Source of the DNA: Agrocybe praecox | Lineage: Eukaryota; Basidiomycota; Agaricomycetes; Agaricales; Agrocybaceae | Length of the DNA stretch: 64,000 nucleotides | NCBI GenBank assembly: GCA_964017145.1 | Contig: OZ024840.1 | Span: 2,728,001-2,792,000, forward strand | Reading direction: 5' to 3' | In this document: positions 11,680 through 22,266 of the stretch, in pieces | Position numbering within the stretch: the stretch's first letter is position 1 | Layout of the letters: each line of letters opens with the position of its first letter | Notes under the pieces: generated by a model | Databases searched by the model: none | What the model was told of the DNA's origin: nothing | The model's input: the letters and a program-made list of their open reading frames with translations, nothing else | Position numbers and translations under genes: made by a program

Positions 11680-13343
11680 TCAATCGAAATGCTCGAATAG
11701 TACTGGCTGTTCTCCGATCGCTGTGAGGAGACGATGGATCCTGGCCGCCTCTCTTTCGTCCGAGACAACACTTATCACCCGTCCACGACCACCAAACCGT
11801 CCAACCCGTCCAGCTACATGCACATACTCTTCCACTCCGCTCATCACAAACACGTGACTCAACGATCCTAAATCTAGCCCCCGCGTCGTCCCCACCGTCC
11901 CCACCAGCATCCCCCTTTGACCAACACGACGGACATCCAGCAGGTCTGCATCCACTCCAAGCTCTCGCAGCTCCCACACTGCTCGCTGCACCGGCGCAGA
12001 CGATGGAACGACGAGCAGCGCAGTTGACGGCACATCAAGCGCAAAGCCTGTTGCAATCGCCTCCATGCAGCTCGCACCAAACGGCGAAGGTGTCCGTGCA
12101 TATTCTGTCTCACGTCAGCTCCGTTCTTGCTTGAGGAAGAAAAAAAGCCTACCTGGCTTGAAGTATCTTTCCTCTTCCGCTCCTCCATCTTCCTCCTCCT
12201 CTCCTGGCACAAACTCTATTTCTTTGCCTTTTACCGCTCCTTCAATGTTCCTCACTCCTCTCTCCGTCGCAACAAGTATCGAATGCTGTATTCTTCCCTC
12301 TTCCCTCTCCTTCTCCCCGCTGATTTTCACCAAGTTGTACGAATTCAACCATCCGCTCTCCGTGAACAGGTAATTTTTAAACTGCACTTTCAGCGTCGCA
12401 CTCGACAGTATCAACTGCGGGATTCCCTCTTCTCTTTCCTTTTCGTTCCGCCACTCCGCCACACTCTCATACTCTCCTTCATCTTCCGCTGGATCGTATT
12501 GGTTCTCGCACAACTCCTTTCGTCGCCCGTAGATCACATTCAACATATCCACCGTCGGTCCATTATGTTTGATCTTCTTCTTGTCAATGTCCACAAGGTA
12601 ATCCACCTCGTCCACTACCACCGTGCTCAGCGTATCCAACATCAACGCCTCCTTGTCCTCTTCATACACTTCCTTCAGCGCCTGCGGTGTACATATCAAC
12701 ACATGCGGTGGCGTCCTTCTCAACTCTGCTATCTTCTCTTCTCTCGACAACGTCCCATCCCCTCTCACAAGCACCTGTACGATCGAAGACAACGGTGGTG
12801 ATGGCTCCAGCGCACCCGTCACCCTCTCTATCCAATTCTGAAACTGAAATGCCAAATCCTTGTGCGGAACCACATACAGCGTCGTCACCACCCTCTTCTT
12901 CACCCCCCTCTCATCAAGCATCACCTTGCGCGGCTTGTTCAGCAACCCCAATATCAGTCCAAATGATCTAATACAGAAGTTTAATGTTTATTATAAATAG
13001 AATTTTCAAAAAGAGTTACATACTTTCCAGAACCCGTTATGTCCTTGAGCAAAATATCTTTATTCCCCAAAACCTCTGGTACAAGTCGTTCTTGCACCTC
13101 CGTCGGTGCCTCCACTGCAGGGAAAGCCGTCTGCAATGCTTTAACGAACTTTGGCTCGAGTCCAAGGGCAGGAAACGACATTTTCTTGCGTTCAATTGTC
13201 ACACCCTCCACGAGCGGCCTCCTAACCATCGTTTTCGCATGCGCGGTGCCCATCCACCGAACATGCATCACCACACGACGACATCCCGCTGGCTGTCGCT
13301 TCCATCCAACACCGCTTGTCGAGGGAAGAAGCAGAGAGTACAT
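11680..13343 (-). CDS. Divergent DEAD-box RNA helicase, probably mitochondrial (Mrh4-like)
   Basis: ATP-dependent RNA helicase of about 516 residues from three exons. The first 50 residues are Arg-rich and almost free of acidic residues (KRQPAGCRRVVMHVRW), like a mitochondrial presequence. Motifs in order: Q-motif region APTEVQERLVPEVL, motif I TGSGKS (split by an intron), motif Ia VVPHKDLAFQ, motif Ib TPQALKE, motif II DEVD in place of DEAD, motif III SSAT, motif V GTTRGLDL, and a degenerate motif VI HVAGRVGRF in place of HRxGRxxR. Long acidic inserts lie between motifs II and III and before the second RecA domain. The organisation resembles Mrh4, needed for mitochondrial ribosome assembly in yeast, but orthology is inferred. 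It is followed head-to-tail by the DUF4203 gene. Confidence 0.75.
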
Positions 13344-13469
13344 AGCAACATCACGTGGATCCTCGCGAGACCTGAGTGTCCCTTTAAATTAAATTTCAGG
13401 GCGCGCAACAACGCACCAACTCTACATTATTCTGATCCGCGTACATAGTTAGATTCTACATACTGTACA

Positions 13470-16204
13470 TCATGAATCCCCTTCAATTCGCTGATAACTC
13501 CTATGTCTTGACCTGCCGAACAAGTTCAAGAACCAATTCGATCCACTGGACTCTTCCTGACTCGACTCGTCAAAGTGTGCGCGCCCTTCGACGTCGCCAG
13601 AGGACCGCCGTGTTGGACTCCGCACCAACGATGTCGTTTCAGATTCATTCTCAAAAGCTTCTTCGCGTGCGTCTGCAGCAGGTCCATTGGTAAACATGAA
13701 GCAATCACAACAACTAAAAACTGACCTTCTCCAAATACAGCATCCATTTCTTCCAACGGTACGCCTTTCGTCTCGGGATACACTGTAATCATTTAATCAG
13801 TATATTCATGCAAAAACCGTCTCGCCGACTTACGGAAATACACTAGAAAAGCATCAAGTCAGCACGTGGGTATCAGCAAGAACACCATCCATCGTGTACG
13901 CACCTAATACAAAGCTACAAACGCAGAAAAATCCATGCATGGGGTATAATCGCCATTCGATTAAATCTTGAAGGTACGGCGTAACTTCGCCAACAATAAA
14001 GTTAAAGAGCCAGTTCGTGGCAGTCGAGAGTGAAACCCCTTTAGCTCGGAAGTTGAGAGGCATGATCTGATATGTATCACATTTAGTTAGTGAAAGAAAT
14101 CTAGAGCACAACCACCTGGGACACGCACCTCCGGAGGATAAAGCCATGGAATTGGTCCCCAGCTACGAGTAGTATAAATCTGATCAATAACGCCAATAAA
14201 ATTCATATAAATTAAGCACCATACCTGTATCCGAAAGCAGCATTGAAAATTATCACACAAACTACAACGGCGTTCGGTGTTTGAGGGACATCAATGTACA
14301 TCCACCAGCCAGTAGCTACTAACGAAGCTGACATCTAAAGCATATACATAAATCAGTTTCATGCCCGACACAATAATACTTTGTTAACTCACGACGACAG
14401 CGCCGGAAAGAAGGATGGCCCTTCGACCCCAATGATCGACGAGGTACCATCTATTGGGTAATATTCAGCAGCAGTAAACCTTGAGAACATCTTTTAAACT
14501 TACGTTGGAATGGTACTCAGCACATATATTATAGAATTAATGCCAGTCATTAGCAAAGCTTGACGCCCAATCCAACCAGCCTCTACATCAGGAATTGGTC
14601 AACAACTACACTAGTTACACCCGATGAATAATAATCAAACCTTCAAACACGCGTGCTGTCAATGTAATTGCGATGAGAAAGTCATTACCCACTTCAAAGA
14701 GAATTGTCACTTACGAGCATAATATGAGATTACTGCGGTCGGAAGCATTTAGCAATAAAGCATAATAAATGAGCGCAGAAATTTCACCATTGATTCCATT
14801 CTGTGTGGCTCGAGTGAGAAAACACCATCAGAAAAAAATAATCGGGTAAACACTCACAAGTTGAGCAAAAGCTTGAGACGACATCGCGAGGAGTACACGC
14901 CGCTTGTACTTTCGCCACATGACCATGTAGGTTCTCGCTTCTCCGGACTCGCGCTGTAATAAAGAGTCGATAAGGAAAGGGCAGGGAAAGCCTTGCATGC
15001 GTCAAGTTTTAGAATGAAAGGCAACATCAAACACTCACGTCCTCGCGGACCTTCTCCTTGATTTCTTCGTACTCTGCCATTGCTATAGGGTCATGCAGGT
15101 CACCTCCATGAAGGTCCGCAATCACTCTAAGGCCTTCGGCTTCTTTGCCACTGTCAATCAGCCACCTAGTCAAAATGACGCATATAAGCATGGGTTAAGC
15201 TACGAGTCTGAGTATATCTGCGTACCGCGGACTTTCAGGGATCAAGAGACACCCTACTGCCAAAATGGTGCCAATGATACATTGTACAAAGAGCGGAATC
15301 CTCCAGGACATGTCACTATCTATGAAGGAGCAAAAATAATCCGTCCACTGTTCAAGGTGTTGAATATTCATGAGCACAGTATACGTCCTACTGAACTTAC
15401 CACGGAACTTGAATAGCCAATGATATTGCCAGTAAACTCCATGCAAGCAAGGGCACCTCGCTGTATGATATCATCAGCCAACTGACTATCACCCATCAGA
15501 GCAAAGGACCAACATGATTCGGTGGTGATATCTCACTCTGATAAATTGGGACGATAGTTCTGAAGGCGAGTAAGAAGAAGTTCAAGCCCCATAACATATA
15601 ACGCACGAAAGAAGGCCGACACCAAACCCGCTGGTGATTCGGCCCAACATCATGCTCCAGAAACCGACGGTAACTGTCTGAATTAAACCTCCAAGAGTGA
15701 ACACTATAGCTCCGACCAAAAGGGTTCCTCTCCGCCCAAGAATGTCGCCCACACGACCAGCAGCAACAGAAGTGACTGTTTTAGTATCCGTTCAATGTTT
15801 CCATATACGGTGTATACGCTATTCGGAACGCACTGAAAGCGCCAACTTCCAAGATCGCGACCACAGTCCCGGTCTCTATTGGCCCGGGATAATTGAAGTA
15901 TTTGCGAAAGTAAGGGCCCGTTATTATACCGCTCATAACACTATACAGTCGCAATAAGCTAGATATCAAGAGCAACAGATGCCAGCGTACCCTTGGTCAT
16001 AGCCAAACTATAGCATAGCATAAATTGATTAATTGACCGATGAGACTGGAAAAAGGAGAATATTCTGACCAAAAAGACTCCGAGACTAACAAAGATAGAG
16101 ATACTGTAGAGTAAAGGTTGGCCAACGAGCCTACGACGGCTGCGGCGAATGGGATCGTCTGCCATTGGCATCGACGTTGGTTGTTGAGAGACAAGGAAAG
16201 TCAC
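13470..16204 (-). CDS. MFS sugar transporter (sugar porter family)
   Basis: Twelve-TM proton/sugar symporter of the plasma membrane, about 540 residues over many short exons. Hallmarks seen after splicing: VFLFGYDQGVMSGIITGPYF in TM1, PESPRWL at the end of TM6 (LLIPESPR then WLIDSGKEAEGL), an RRAILLSGAVV loop, and the TM10-TM12 region PWLYPPEIMPLNFRAKGVSL, then TATNWLFNFIVGEVTPYL, ending in YFLYPETKGVPLEEMDAVFG. The cytosolic tail is acidic/Ser-rich (EAFENESETTSLVRSPTRRS). The start is ambiguous among in-frame Met codons at 16204, 16171 and 16165. Substrate cannot be read; the closest pattern is the lactose-permease/hexose group. Divergent from the Mim2-like gene with about 135 nt between starts. 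Confidence 0.88.
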
Positions 16205-16339
16205 GGCGGTGTGGTGTGGAGCATCAGACTTTGACTAATAAATAACGTTGAGCAAAGAGTTTACTTTCGGAAGGAGCCCCGATCAGAGCTGCCGCTGCGT
16301 CGCGTGCCGATCACGCTGTCTGTCTTTTGCCTCTTCCCC

Positions 16340-16647
16340 ATGCCTTCCTCCACCATCTCTCTAGACGACATATCATCACGCGCCTCATCCTATGACTCCG
16401 ACGAGGAGTACAGGCTAGCACAGGAGGAATGGCAAGAAAGTCTTAATCAACTTCAGCAACTCGTGTCCGTCGTGCTCCTGCCGTTCTTTGGAAAGTGGTT
16501 AGGCAGACGGTGGAGCCATATCGGTATGCCTCTTGTCTTTACCTCCAAAATCTTCATTGACATCTCCTCTCAGCCTACGCACGTTACTTGAGTCTTGGAT
16601 TGGGCAAGGAGTTCTTCTTCGGGGGCTCGCGGAAAGCTCGGCAGTAA
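16340..16647 (+). CDS. Small Mim2-like protein (mitochondrial outer-membrane import)
   Basis: Two exons joined over a 50-nt intron give 85 residues: a Ser/Asp-rich N-terminus (MPSSTISLDDISSRASS), an EEWQESLNQLQQL helix, one hydrophobic segment VSVVLLPFFGKWLGRRW and a C-terminal ARYLSLGLGKEFFFGG. This layout (acidic N-terminus, EEWxESLxQLxxL, one TM ending in GKxxGRR) resembles Mim2, which with Mim1 forms the MIM complex inserting helical proteins into the mitochondrial outer membrane. The match is from motif memory only, so it may be another small tail protein. The ORF at 16304 adds an unlikely 12-residue extension. It converges on the PPR gene with 58 nt between stops. Confidence 0.6.
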
Positions 16648-16705
16648 AGGTGTTCAAGAGGATTATATGTTATTAATATTAAGCAGTAAGTTCTACCAAA
16701 AGTGT

Positions 16706-18850
16706 CTACATATTTCTCCTCCTAATCTGTTCAACCAAGCCCGCTAGGCTTGCTGTGGGTTGATGCCCAGATCGATACATCTTCGTCACCACAGCCATCC
16801 CCACGTCCCACAACTCTCGTCGTATTAACCCCAGCAGTAATATATACCATGTATTATTAACCCGCGGAAGGCTCTGAGATTCCATTTCTTGCAAGAGAAC
16901 AAGTGCTTCCACATATCCTTCAGGATCCGATGATTCCAATGCACTTTGCATGAGAATGTGATAGGTCGGCACTCGGAATGCGATGTTGAACCGTCGCATC
17001 CTGGAAACTATGTCGCGCTTGACTTCTTCCCTTCTCTTCCGTGTTATCCAGGAACCCTTGTTTATCCCAGAAAGTATCGTAGTATACGTCACTTCATTCG
17101 GTCTCGTCTCTGCGTTCTGTTCCATCTTGTCAAGCAACTGAATCGCACCGTTCGTAGACTCTTCTGATTGCTGCTTCATGAGATCCCCAATGATAGCCGT
17201 GTATGTGGCTACGTTTGGCCTGATTCCCTGTTTTGCCATGATACCCAAAATAATATCCGGTGCATCCTTTCGCCCAGCTTCCAATAACGCAACAAGGACT
17301 GTCGAGAAAGTGACCACGTCTCCTATAATACCGGCACTGGACATCCGCGTCACGATGGAAGAGATCCCGGGGAAATCACCCTGACGCCTGTAATAAGCGA
17401 GGAAGGTGTTATACGTGACTATATCTGGTTCCAGCCCGCTTCCAAGCATCGTCCCCAATAACATGCTAGCGTCGTTGATGCGGTTGATGCGTAGTAATCC
17501 TCGTAATACTGTGTTGTACACAGCTAGAGCAGCACTGTCACGCTTTTTGAAGTTGCGCTGATATTCCTGGAACCTGTTCATAGCCTCTTCAATTTTATTG
17601 TCGTCGAATAGAGCAGCAATGATAGCCCGGTACGATAGCCCATCTGGTACAATTTTTTGCTGTAACATGAGATTCCAGGTGATCATGGCTTGTCTTGAAT
17701 CACGAAGGTCCGCATATGTATCAAGCAACGCTGTCCACATTGAAACACCTGGACGGATGTTGCGTCGAGCTAGGTCGTCCCACATCTTCACAGCGAGGTC
17801 CGTCCTTTCGCTCTTGATAAATGCGGTCTGAAAAGCAGTCCAGCAGGCGTCGGTCATAGCCACTAATCTGCTCTCCCCAAGACCTGCCTCATTAGCTGCC
17901 AGGTATGGTTCGGTGCCGTCAATTCCATCAATAATATCGTTATATAAACGTTCCAATAATGGTGCTGACCGAGGATAAGATAAATTCATGACATGTCTCG
18001 ACAAAGAATGCGGCCTTGCAACCAGAACGGCAAGTTCGAGTCGTTCCACGAACATAAGCGCCCTATCACGGATGGTGGAAGTCACCCTAAGGTTATTGAG
18101 TACCCTGGTCTTGCGATAATTACGAATGCGTATATTTGCTGCCATATAGGCGTCAAATGCATCCTTGAATGAGTCGTTCATGGCGTGTGCTGTTACAACG
18201 GCAATTAATACCGATACTCGCCCAGGGTCGAAATCGGAGTCGTCCTCGTCAACAACGATAGATTCCTCTTTACCGGCCGGTTTATTTTCCGCCGCAGCCT
18301 TTAGAAATCTTTGATATAATTCGATAACACCTTGAGGATCATTGCCCTCAAGACGTCTGCACATCATGACAGCAAGAGGTTCCGCCAATCCATGTACCGC
18401 CGTTTGTAGTACAAATTTTTGAGCGAGTTCCTCCGTTTCTGGGTCCGAGAAAGGTTCCTTGCTTTGGTGAATCTTCGTAGCAAGCAATGCTGCCAATTTT
18501 TGTTCGGTGGGTTCATGCATTCGATATGCATTGTCCGAGCCGCTGGACATGGTCTGTTGCAAATTGTGCCAGTTCGCCAATGCCGTGCCAAGGTCTTTGC
18601 TATCGATAGCGTTTTGCACCAAACTCAACGATTGGTTGTGCGCTTTTGAAGCCCTGGGTTTCGTGTGTGCCTGGGCCATGATTTGTTCACGAATTTTGCT
18701 GTGGATGTTGGGAACATCTCCAGGGTTGAAGTCGCGAGGAGGATTTGAACCGAAGGCTGGTCTTGAGAAAGTACGCGCTTTGTGAACCAAGCTGACGACA
18801 AGGGTGTCTAAGAGATTGAGAGTGTTGGGATTTGAAGCATACTTGAGCAT
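16706..18850 (-). CDS. Pentatricopeptide repeat (PPR) protein, likely mitochondrial
   Basis: Single uninterrupted exon of 714 residues. The N-terminus is basic and hydroxylated (LVHKARTFSRPAFGSN), compatible with mitochondrial import. From about residue 330 on there are PPR-type helical pairs: MWTALLDTYADLRDSRQAMI, SYRAIIAALFDDNKIEEAM, VYNTVLRGLLRINRINDASM, TYNTFLAYYRRQGDFPGISS, TFSTVLVALLEAGRKDAPDI, TYTAIIGDLMKQ and TYTTILSGINKG. PPR proteins bind organelle RNA and act in processing, stability or translation; the RNA target is not deducible. An acidic insert with VDEDDSDFDPG near residue 210 is not part of the repeats. Lack of introns is unusual among its neighbours. Divergent from the cyclophilin gene, 95 nt between start codons. 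Confidence 0.9.
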   Translation of the reverse strand: MLKYASNPNTLNLLDTLVVSLVHKARTFSRPAFGSNPPRDFNPGDVPNIHSKIREQIMAQAHTKPRASKAHNQSLSLVQNAIDSKDLGTALANWHNLQQTMSSGSDNAYRMHEPTEQKLAALLATKIHQSKEPFSDPETEELAQKFVLQTAVHGLAEPLAVMMCRRLEGNDPQGVIELYQRFLKAAAENKPAGKEESIVVDEDDSDFDPGRVSVLIAVVTAHAMNDSFKDAFDAYMAANIRIRNYRKTRVLNNLRVTSTIRDRALMFVERLELAVLVARPHSLSRHVMNLSYPRSAPLLERLYNDIIDGIDGTEPYLAANEAGLGESRLVAMTDACWTAFQTAFIKSERTDLAVKMWDDLARRNIRPGVSMWTALLDTYADLRDSRQAMITWNLMLQQKIVPDGLSYRAIIAALFDDNKIEEAMNRFQEYQRNFKKRDSAALAVYNTVLRGLLRINRINDASMLLGTMLGSGLEPDIVTYNTFLAYYRRQGDFPGISSIVTRMSSAGIIGDVVTFSTVLVALLEAGRKDAPDIILGIMAKQGIRPNVATYTAIIGDLMKQQSEESTNGAIQLLDKMEQNAETRPNEVTYTTILSGINKGSWITRKRREEVKRDIVSRMRRFNIAFRVPTYHILMQSALESSDPEGYVEALVLLQEMESQSLPRVNNTWYILLLGLIRRELWDVGMAVVTKMYRSGHQPTASLAGLVEQIRRRNM

Positions 18851-18945
18851 TATTCGTGGTGAAAGTCAAGTGCCCGATCACATATTTTTGTCGCGGAAAC
18901 GGAAACGGCTGTATTTGGCGTCACCGCTTCTTCCTTCATACCATC

Positions 18946-20999
18946 ATGGGTCACGGAAATTCTGACAAGCTATACATCACTCATGCTGAGCATGCTGGCC
19001 TCCATGGTTCTCATTCTTCATCCATAGGATACAGAGCGTGAGTGCGCACTGGTCTGCATAGATTATGTATAATTCTCACTTTGTCATGCAGTAAGGCGGA
19101 AGCTCCCCATCCAGGCGCCAGGACACCTTTTGATTGCTGCGCGCTTTCTTTCCAGCCATTTACACACCCAGTTTGTGCCAGAAATGAAGATGGAACGGGA
19201 GATGTATTTGATTTGGTCAACATTATACCCTGGCTCAAGTATGTACATCGATGTTTGAGCGATACAACACTTCCTAAACCTGGATTTTCAGGCAACACGA
19301 CAATACTAACCCTGTAACGAAAGAACCATTATCCCCTAACGACTTGATTACACTCCATTACGCGCGAAAAGATGCAACAGGAGAGATCTACGACCCAATA
19401 TCTTTCAAACCTTTCAGCGAGCACTCTCACATTGTCGCCATTGCGACAACTGGCAATGTCTTCCTTGCAGATAGCGTCAAAGGCGGAAAAGATCTTGTCG
19501 CCGATGTTCCTTTCAAAAAGTGAATTCTTGATATGCCCTCCTAATTATTGCGTTGTCTGACCGATATATGTTTAGGACCGATGTAATTACCTTGCAAAAT
19601 CCTCATGGGATGCCATCCGCTTCAGTCTCCTCTGCAAAGACTGTAGAAACAAAACAAACTGCATCTACAAAATCTGCAGTCCCTCATGCTGTTTCTGCTT
19701 TAAAGGCTAAAGAAAAAGAGGCAGTCCCATGTGAGTTGATCGCTCTATTAAATACCTCAGCATAAATTGACTTCATTTAGGGAATATCTCTCCTTATTCA
19801 AGTGGAATGGCTGGCGCCTCGCTGACGTCGACATCTGTGGATAGAAGCGCAGGTGCCAGTTCTAAATTACTTTGGGATGAGGTGCGTAAATTCTATAAAG
19901 TTTCGTCAGCATACTTGGGCTTAACCATCCTTTAGGAAGAAATTATGTTTGAGGATATATCCAAGCCCCTTAAAGGCAAGGGCAAAGAAAAGGATGTTGG
20001 AAAGAGACGTGCTTATGTGCGCGTCGTCACAAGTCTCGGTGGTGCCAGCCTCAATCTTGAACTATACTGCGAAAAGGTATGGGTGATCTGCACAATAACT
20101 AGAGGTTTACTTGATTTAACCACTTGGCAGGCGCCAAAAACATGTTACAACTTTCTCATGCTGGCTCGAGCGGGTAAATATAATAATGTCCTATTCCATC
20201 GCCTAGTACCTGGTTTTATGGTACGTTGATCGTGTTTTTCGTTATAATTTGTCTTAACAGAGTTTGAACTGTTAGATTCAAACCGGAGATCCAACTGGAA
20301 CTGGCTCGGGTGGTGAATCATATTGGGGTACACCTTTCAGAGATGAATATGACGTGAAAGGAGCTGCCAGCCACGACGGTCGAGGTGTTTTGGCTATGGC
20401 GAACAAGGGCGCAAACACAAACACGTATGTCCATGTGTCTTTTCTATCTTCCTGGCCATCAGCTAACCAGTAATTTGCTCTAGTTCTCAATTTTATTTAA
20501 CCTTCAAACCTGCACCCCACTTGGATAAAAAGCACACGGTTTTTGGAAAACTCGTGGGTGGAGAGGACGTGTTGGATGCTTTGGAGAATCTTCCTGTCAA
20601 GGCTGGGACGGACAGACCAGCAAAAACTGTTCGAATAACTGAAATTGTCATGTAAGTTCAATTTTAGTTATTTCTTTTCTGTCAATTCTCAACCCTTGCC
20701 TGTACTTTAGCTACCAGGACCCCTTCGAGGATTACAAGACTCGTCTTGCAAAAAAGCTCGCAAGGCGCGCCGAAAACGCAAACACTCCTGCTGTCGAGGA
20801 GACTAAGAAAGACGACGTCAATTGGTTTGGTACAAAGATAGGGTCGGACACTTCTGCTCCTAATTTAGGTGGGACGGGGGGTGCTGGCGTTGGGAAATAT
20901 CTCAATCTGAAGAGACCATTAGTCTCAACACCAAGTGGTGTCGGTGAAGAATCCAAGAAGAAGCGCAAAACTGGATTCGGTGATTTCGAAGGATGGTGA
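18946..20999 (+). CDS. U-box cyclophilin (PPIL2/Cyp60-type peptidyl-prolyl isomerase)
   Basis: Nuclear cyclophilin combining a U-box with a PPIase domain, a spliceosome-associated putative E3 ligase in its family. About 540 residues from about nine exons. The start [16 protein letters not shown] is typical of the family. The U-box follows: [16 protein letters not shown], then [20 protein letters not shown] low-complexity linker leads to the cyclophilin core: [80 protein letters not shown] and [19 protein letters not shown]. The catalytic FHR..PGF and the Q-F motif are present. The tail ends in a KKKRK nuclear signal and GFGDFEGW. All splice sites restore one frame. Confidence 0.92.
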
Positions 21000-21058
21000 A
21001 CGGTATAATATTAGGATTTAATGATATATGTACACTGCACGATTGTAAATATCTGATA

Positions 21059-22029
21059 TCATCCAGCCACGAGAACTTTATTAGGTTTGGCTGACTGGGG
21101 TTCTGGTGAACGATGATAAGTGAGTCAGAGTTTTGAATGTAGGATCAGCCGCTGTTGTTTACCTTGTGTGACGATCCTTTCTGTTTCTTCGTGCACCGGT
21201 TCTTCAGAAGGCACGGACGGCAACTGCACATCTTTTGTGGTTTCTGCTGCCTTGAAGGAGAATGAGAACTTGAAGGATGGAATGATACACGAAACCCACA
21301 ATATCCCGCTGCAAAGAGAGCAGTTCTTCCTGGACAGCTTCTTCGTCGTCTAGATTCAGAGTATTCGACAGCATGTCCCCAATTTCCTTGATTTAGAGTA
21401 CCCGTCAGTGATATTGAAGATAGAAGTAGACATTCACGACATACTCTCTGATACTCCCTTCCTTCAGCCGTTTCTTCGAGTAATCTCTCGACGCTCTCTA
21501 TGTTCATCTCTTTGTGGATTTCCTTGAGCACCTCGTTTCCTTGTTTCAGGCCATGGAGCACGGATACTTCTACCAACGAGAATTCAATCGTGGAGACCTA
21601 GAAAAAGCGGTAATCTCAATCTTCATTGAGAGACAAGGGTAGCATATGGATAGAAACTGCGCACCAGGCTTTCTAGGCTCTCCAGTTGCTGGTCTGTCTT
21701 TACCAGTAGGCTTTCCTGATACTTGCGCCGACGTAGGGCAATGAGAGCTCGGTCTTTCTGACCAGCAGCAATTTGCGTTCTCGCGATTGCAAGCTCCCGA
21801 TCCAAAACATGTTGTATCTGTGGAAAATGGTCAATGTATGGCCAGTATATATGGTAATGCTTGCTCGTGCCTTCTTCTGATACTGCTTAAGCTTATCTCG
21901 TTGAAGCTTGAGACTGGTGCGAGGACAACATCAGGCCATTGCACGTCGGTTAAATTGCAAATAAAATACCTACTCTAAGATTGCACGGTCTTGTGCCGTT
22001 ATCTTAGGGAGTGATTGGTTTCCTCCCAT
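21059..22029 (-). CDS. VPS20: Vps20 (CHMP6), ESCRT-III nucleator
   Basis: ESCRT-III subunit linking ESCRT-II to Snf7 polymerisation on endosomes. The start at 22029 gives MGGNQSLPKITAQDRAILD, with Gly2 and Ser6 fitting N-myristoylation as in Vps20. Next come LKLQRDKLKQYQKK, IQHVLDRELAIARTQIAAGQ, KDRALIALRRRKYQESLLVK (the Snf7-family basic core) and a helix with EEAVQEELLSLQRDI. The C-terminal exons code for an acidic MIM-like tail (VQLPSVPSEEPVHEETERIV) and end SAKPNKVLVAG. About 215 residues and at least five introns, one probably of only 49 nt. Exon joins near the 3' end are my best reading. Confidence 0.85.
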
Positions 22030-22266
22030 TTGATTCTATACCGACATGCGTTTCGGGGAAACTAGTGGATGGGTGCTCAGGTCAATGAGCAGTGTGTGGT
22101 AAGCCGTTATCGTGTATAACGGTCCATTACAAGACTGAGGTCATGCAACCGGTGACTTGGCATTTCTATTCTTAGCAAAATCTGGCATCATCAGAGCAAC
22201 TTCTTTTCAACATTGTTTTTTTATTATAAAAAAGTAGATATGTACTGGACGAAGTAAATAGGCTAA

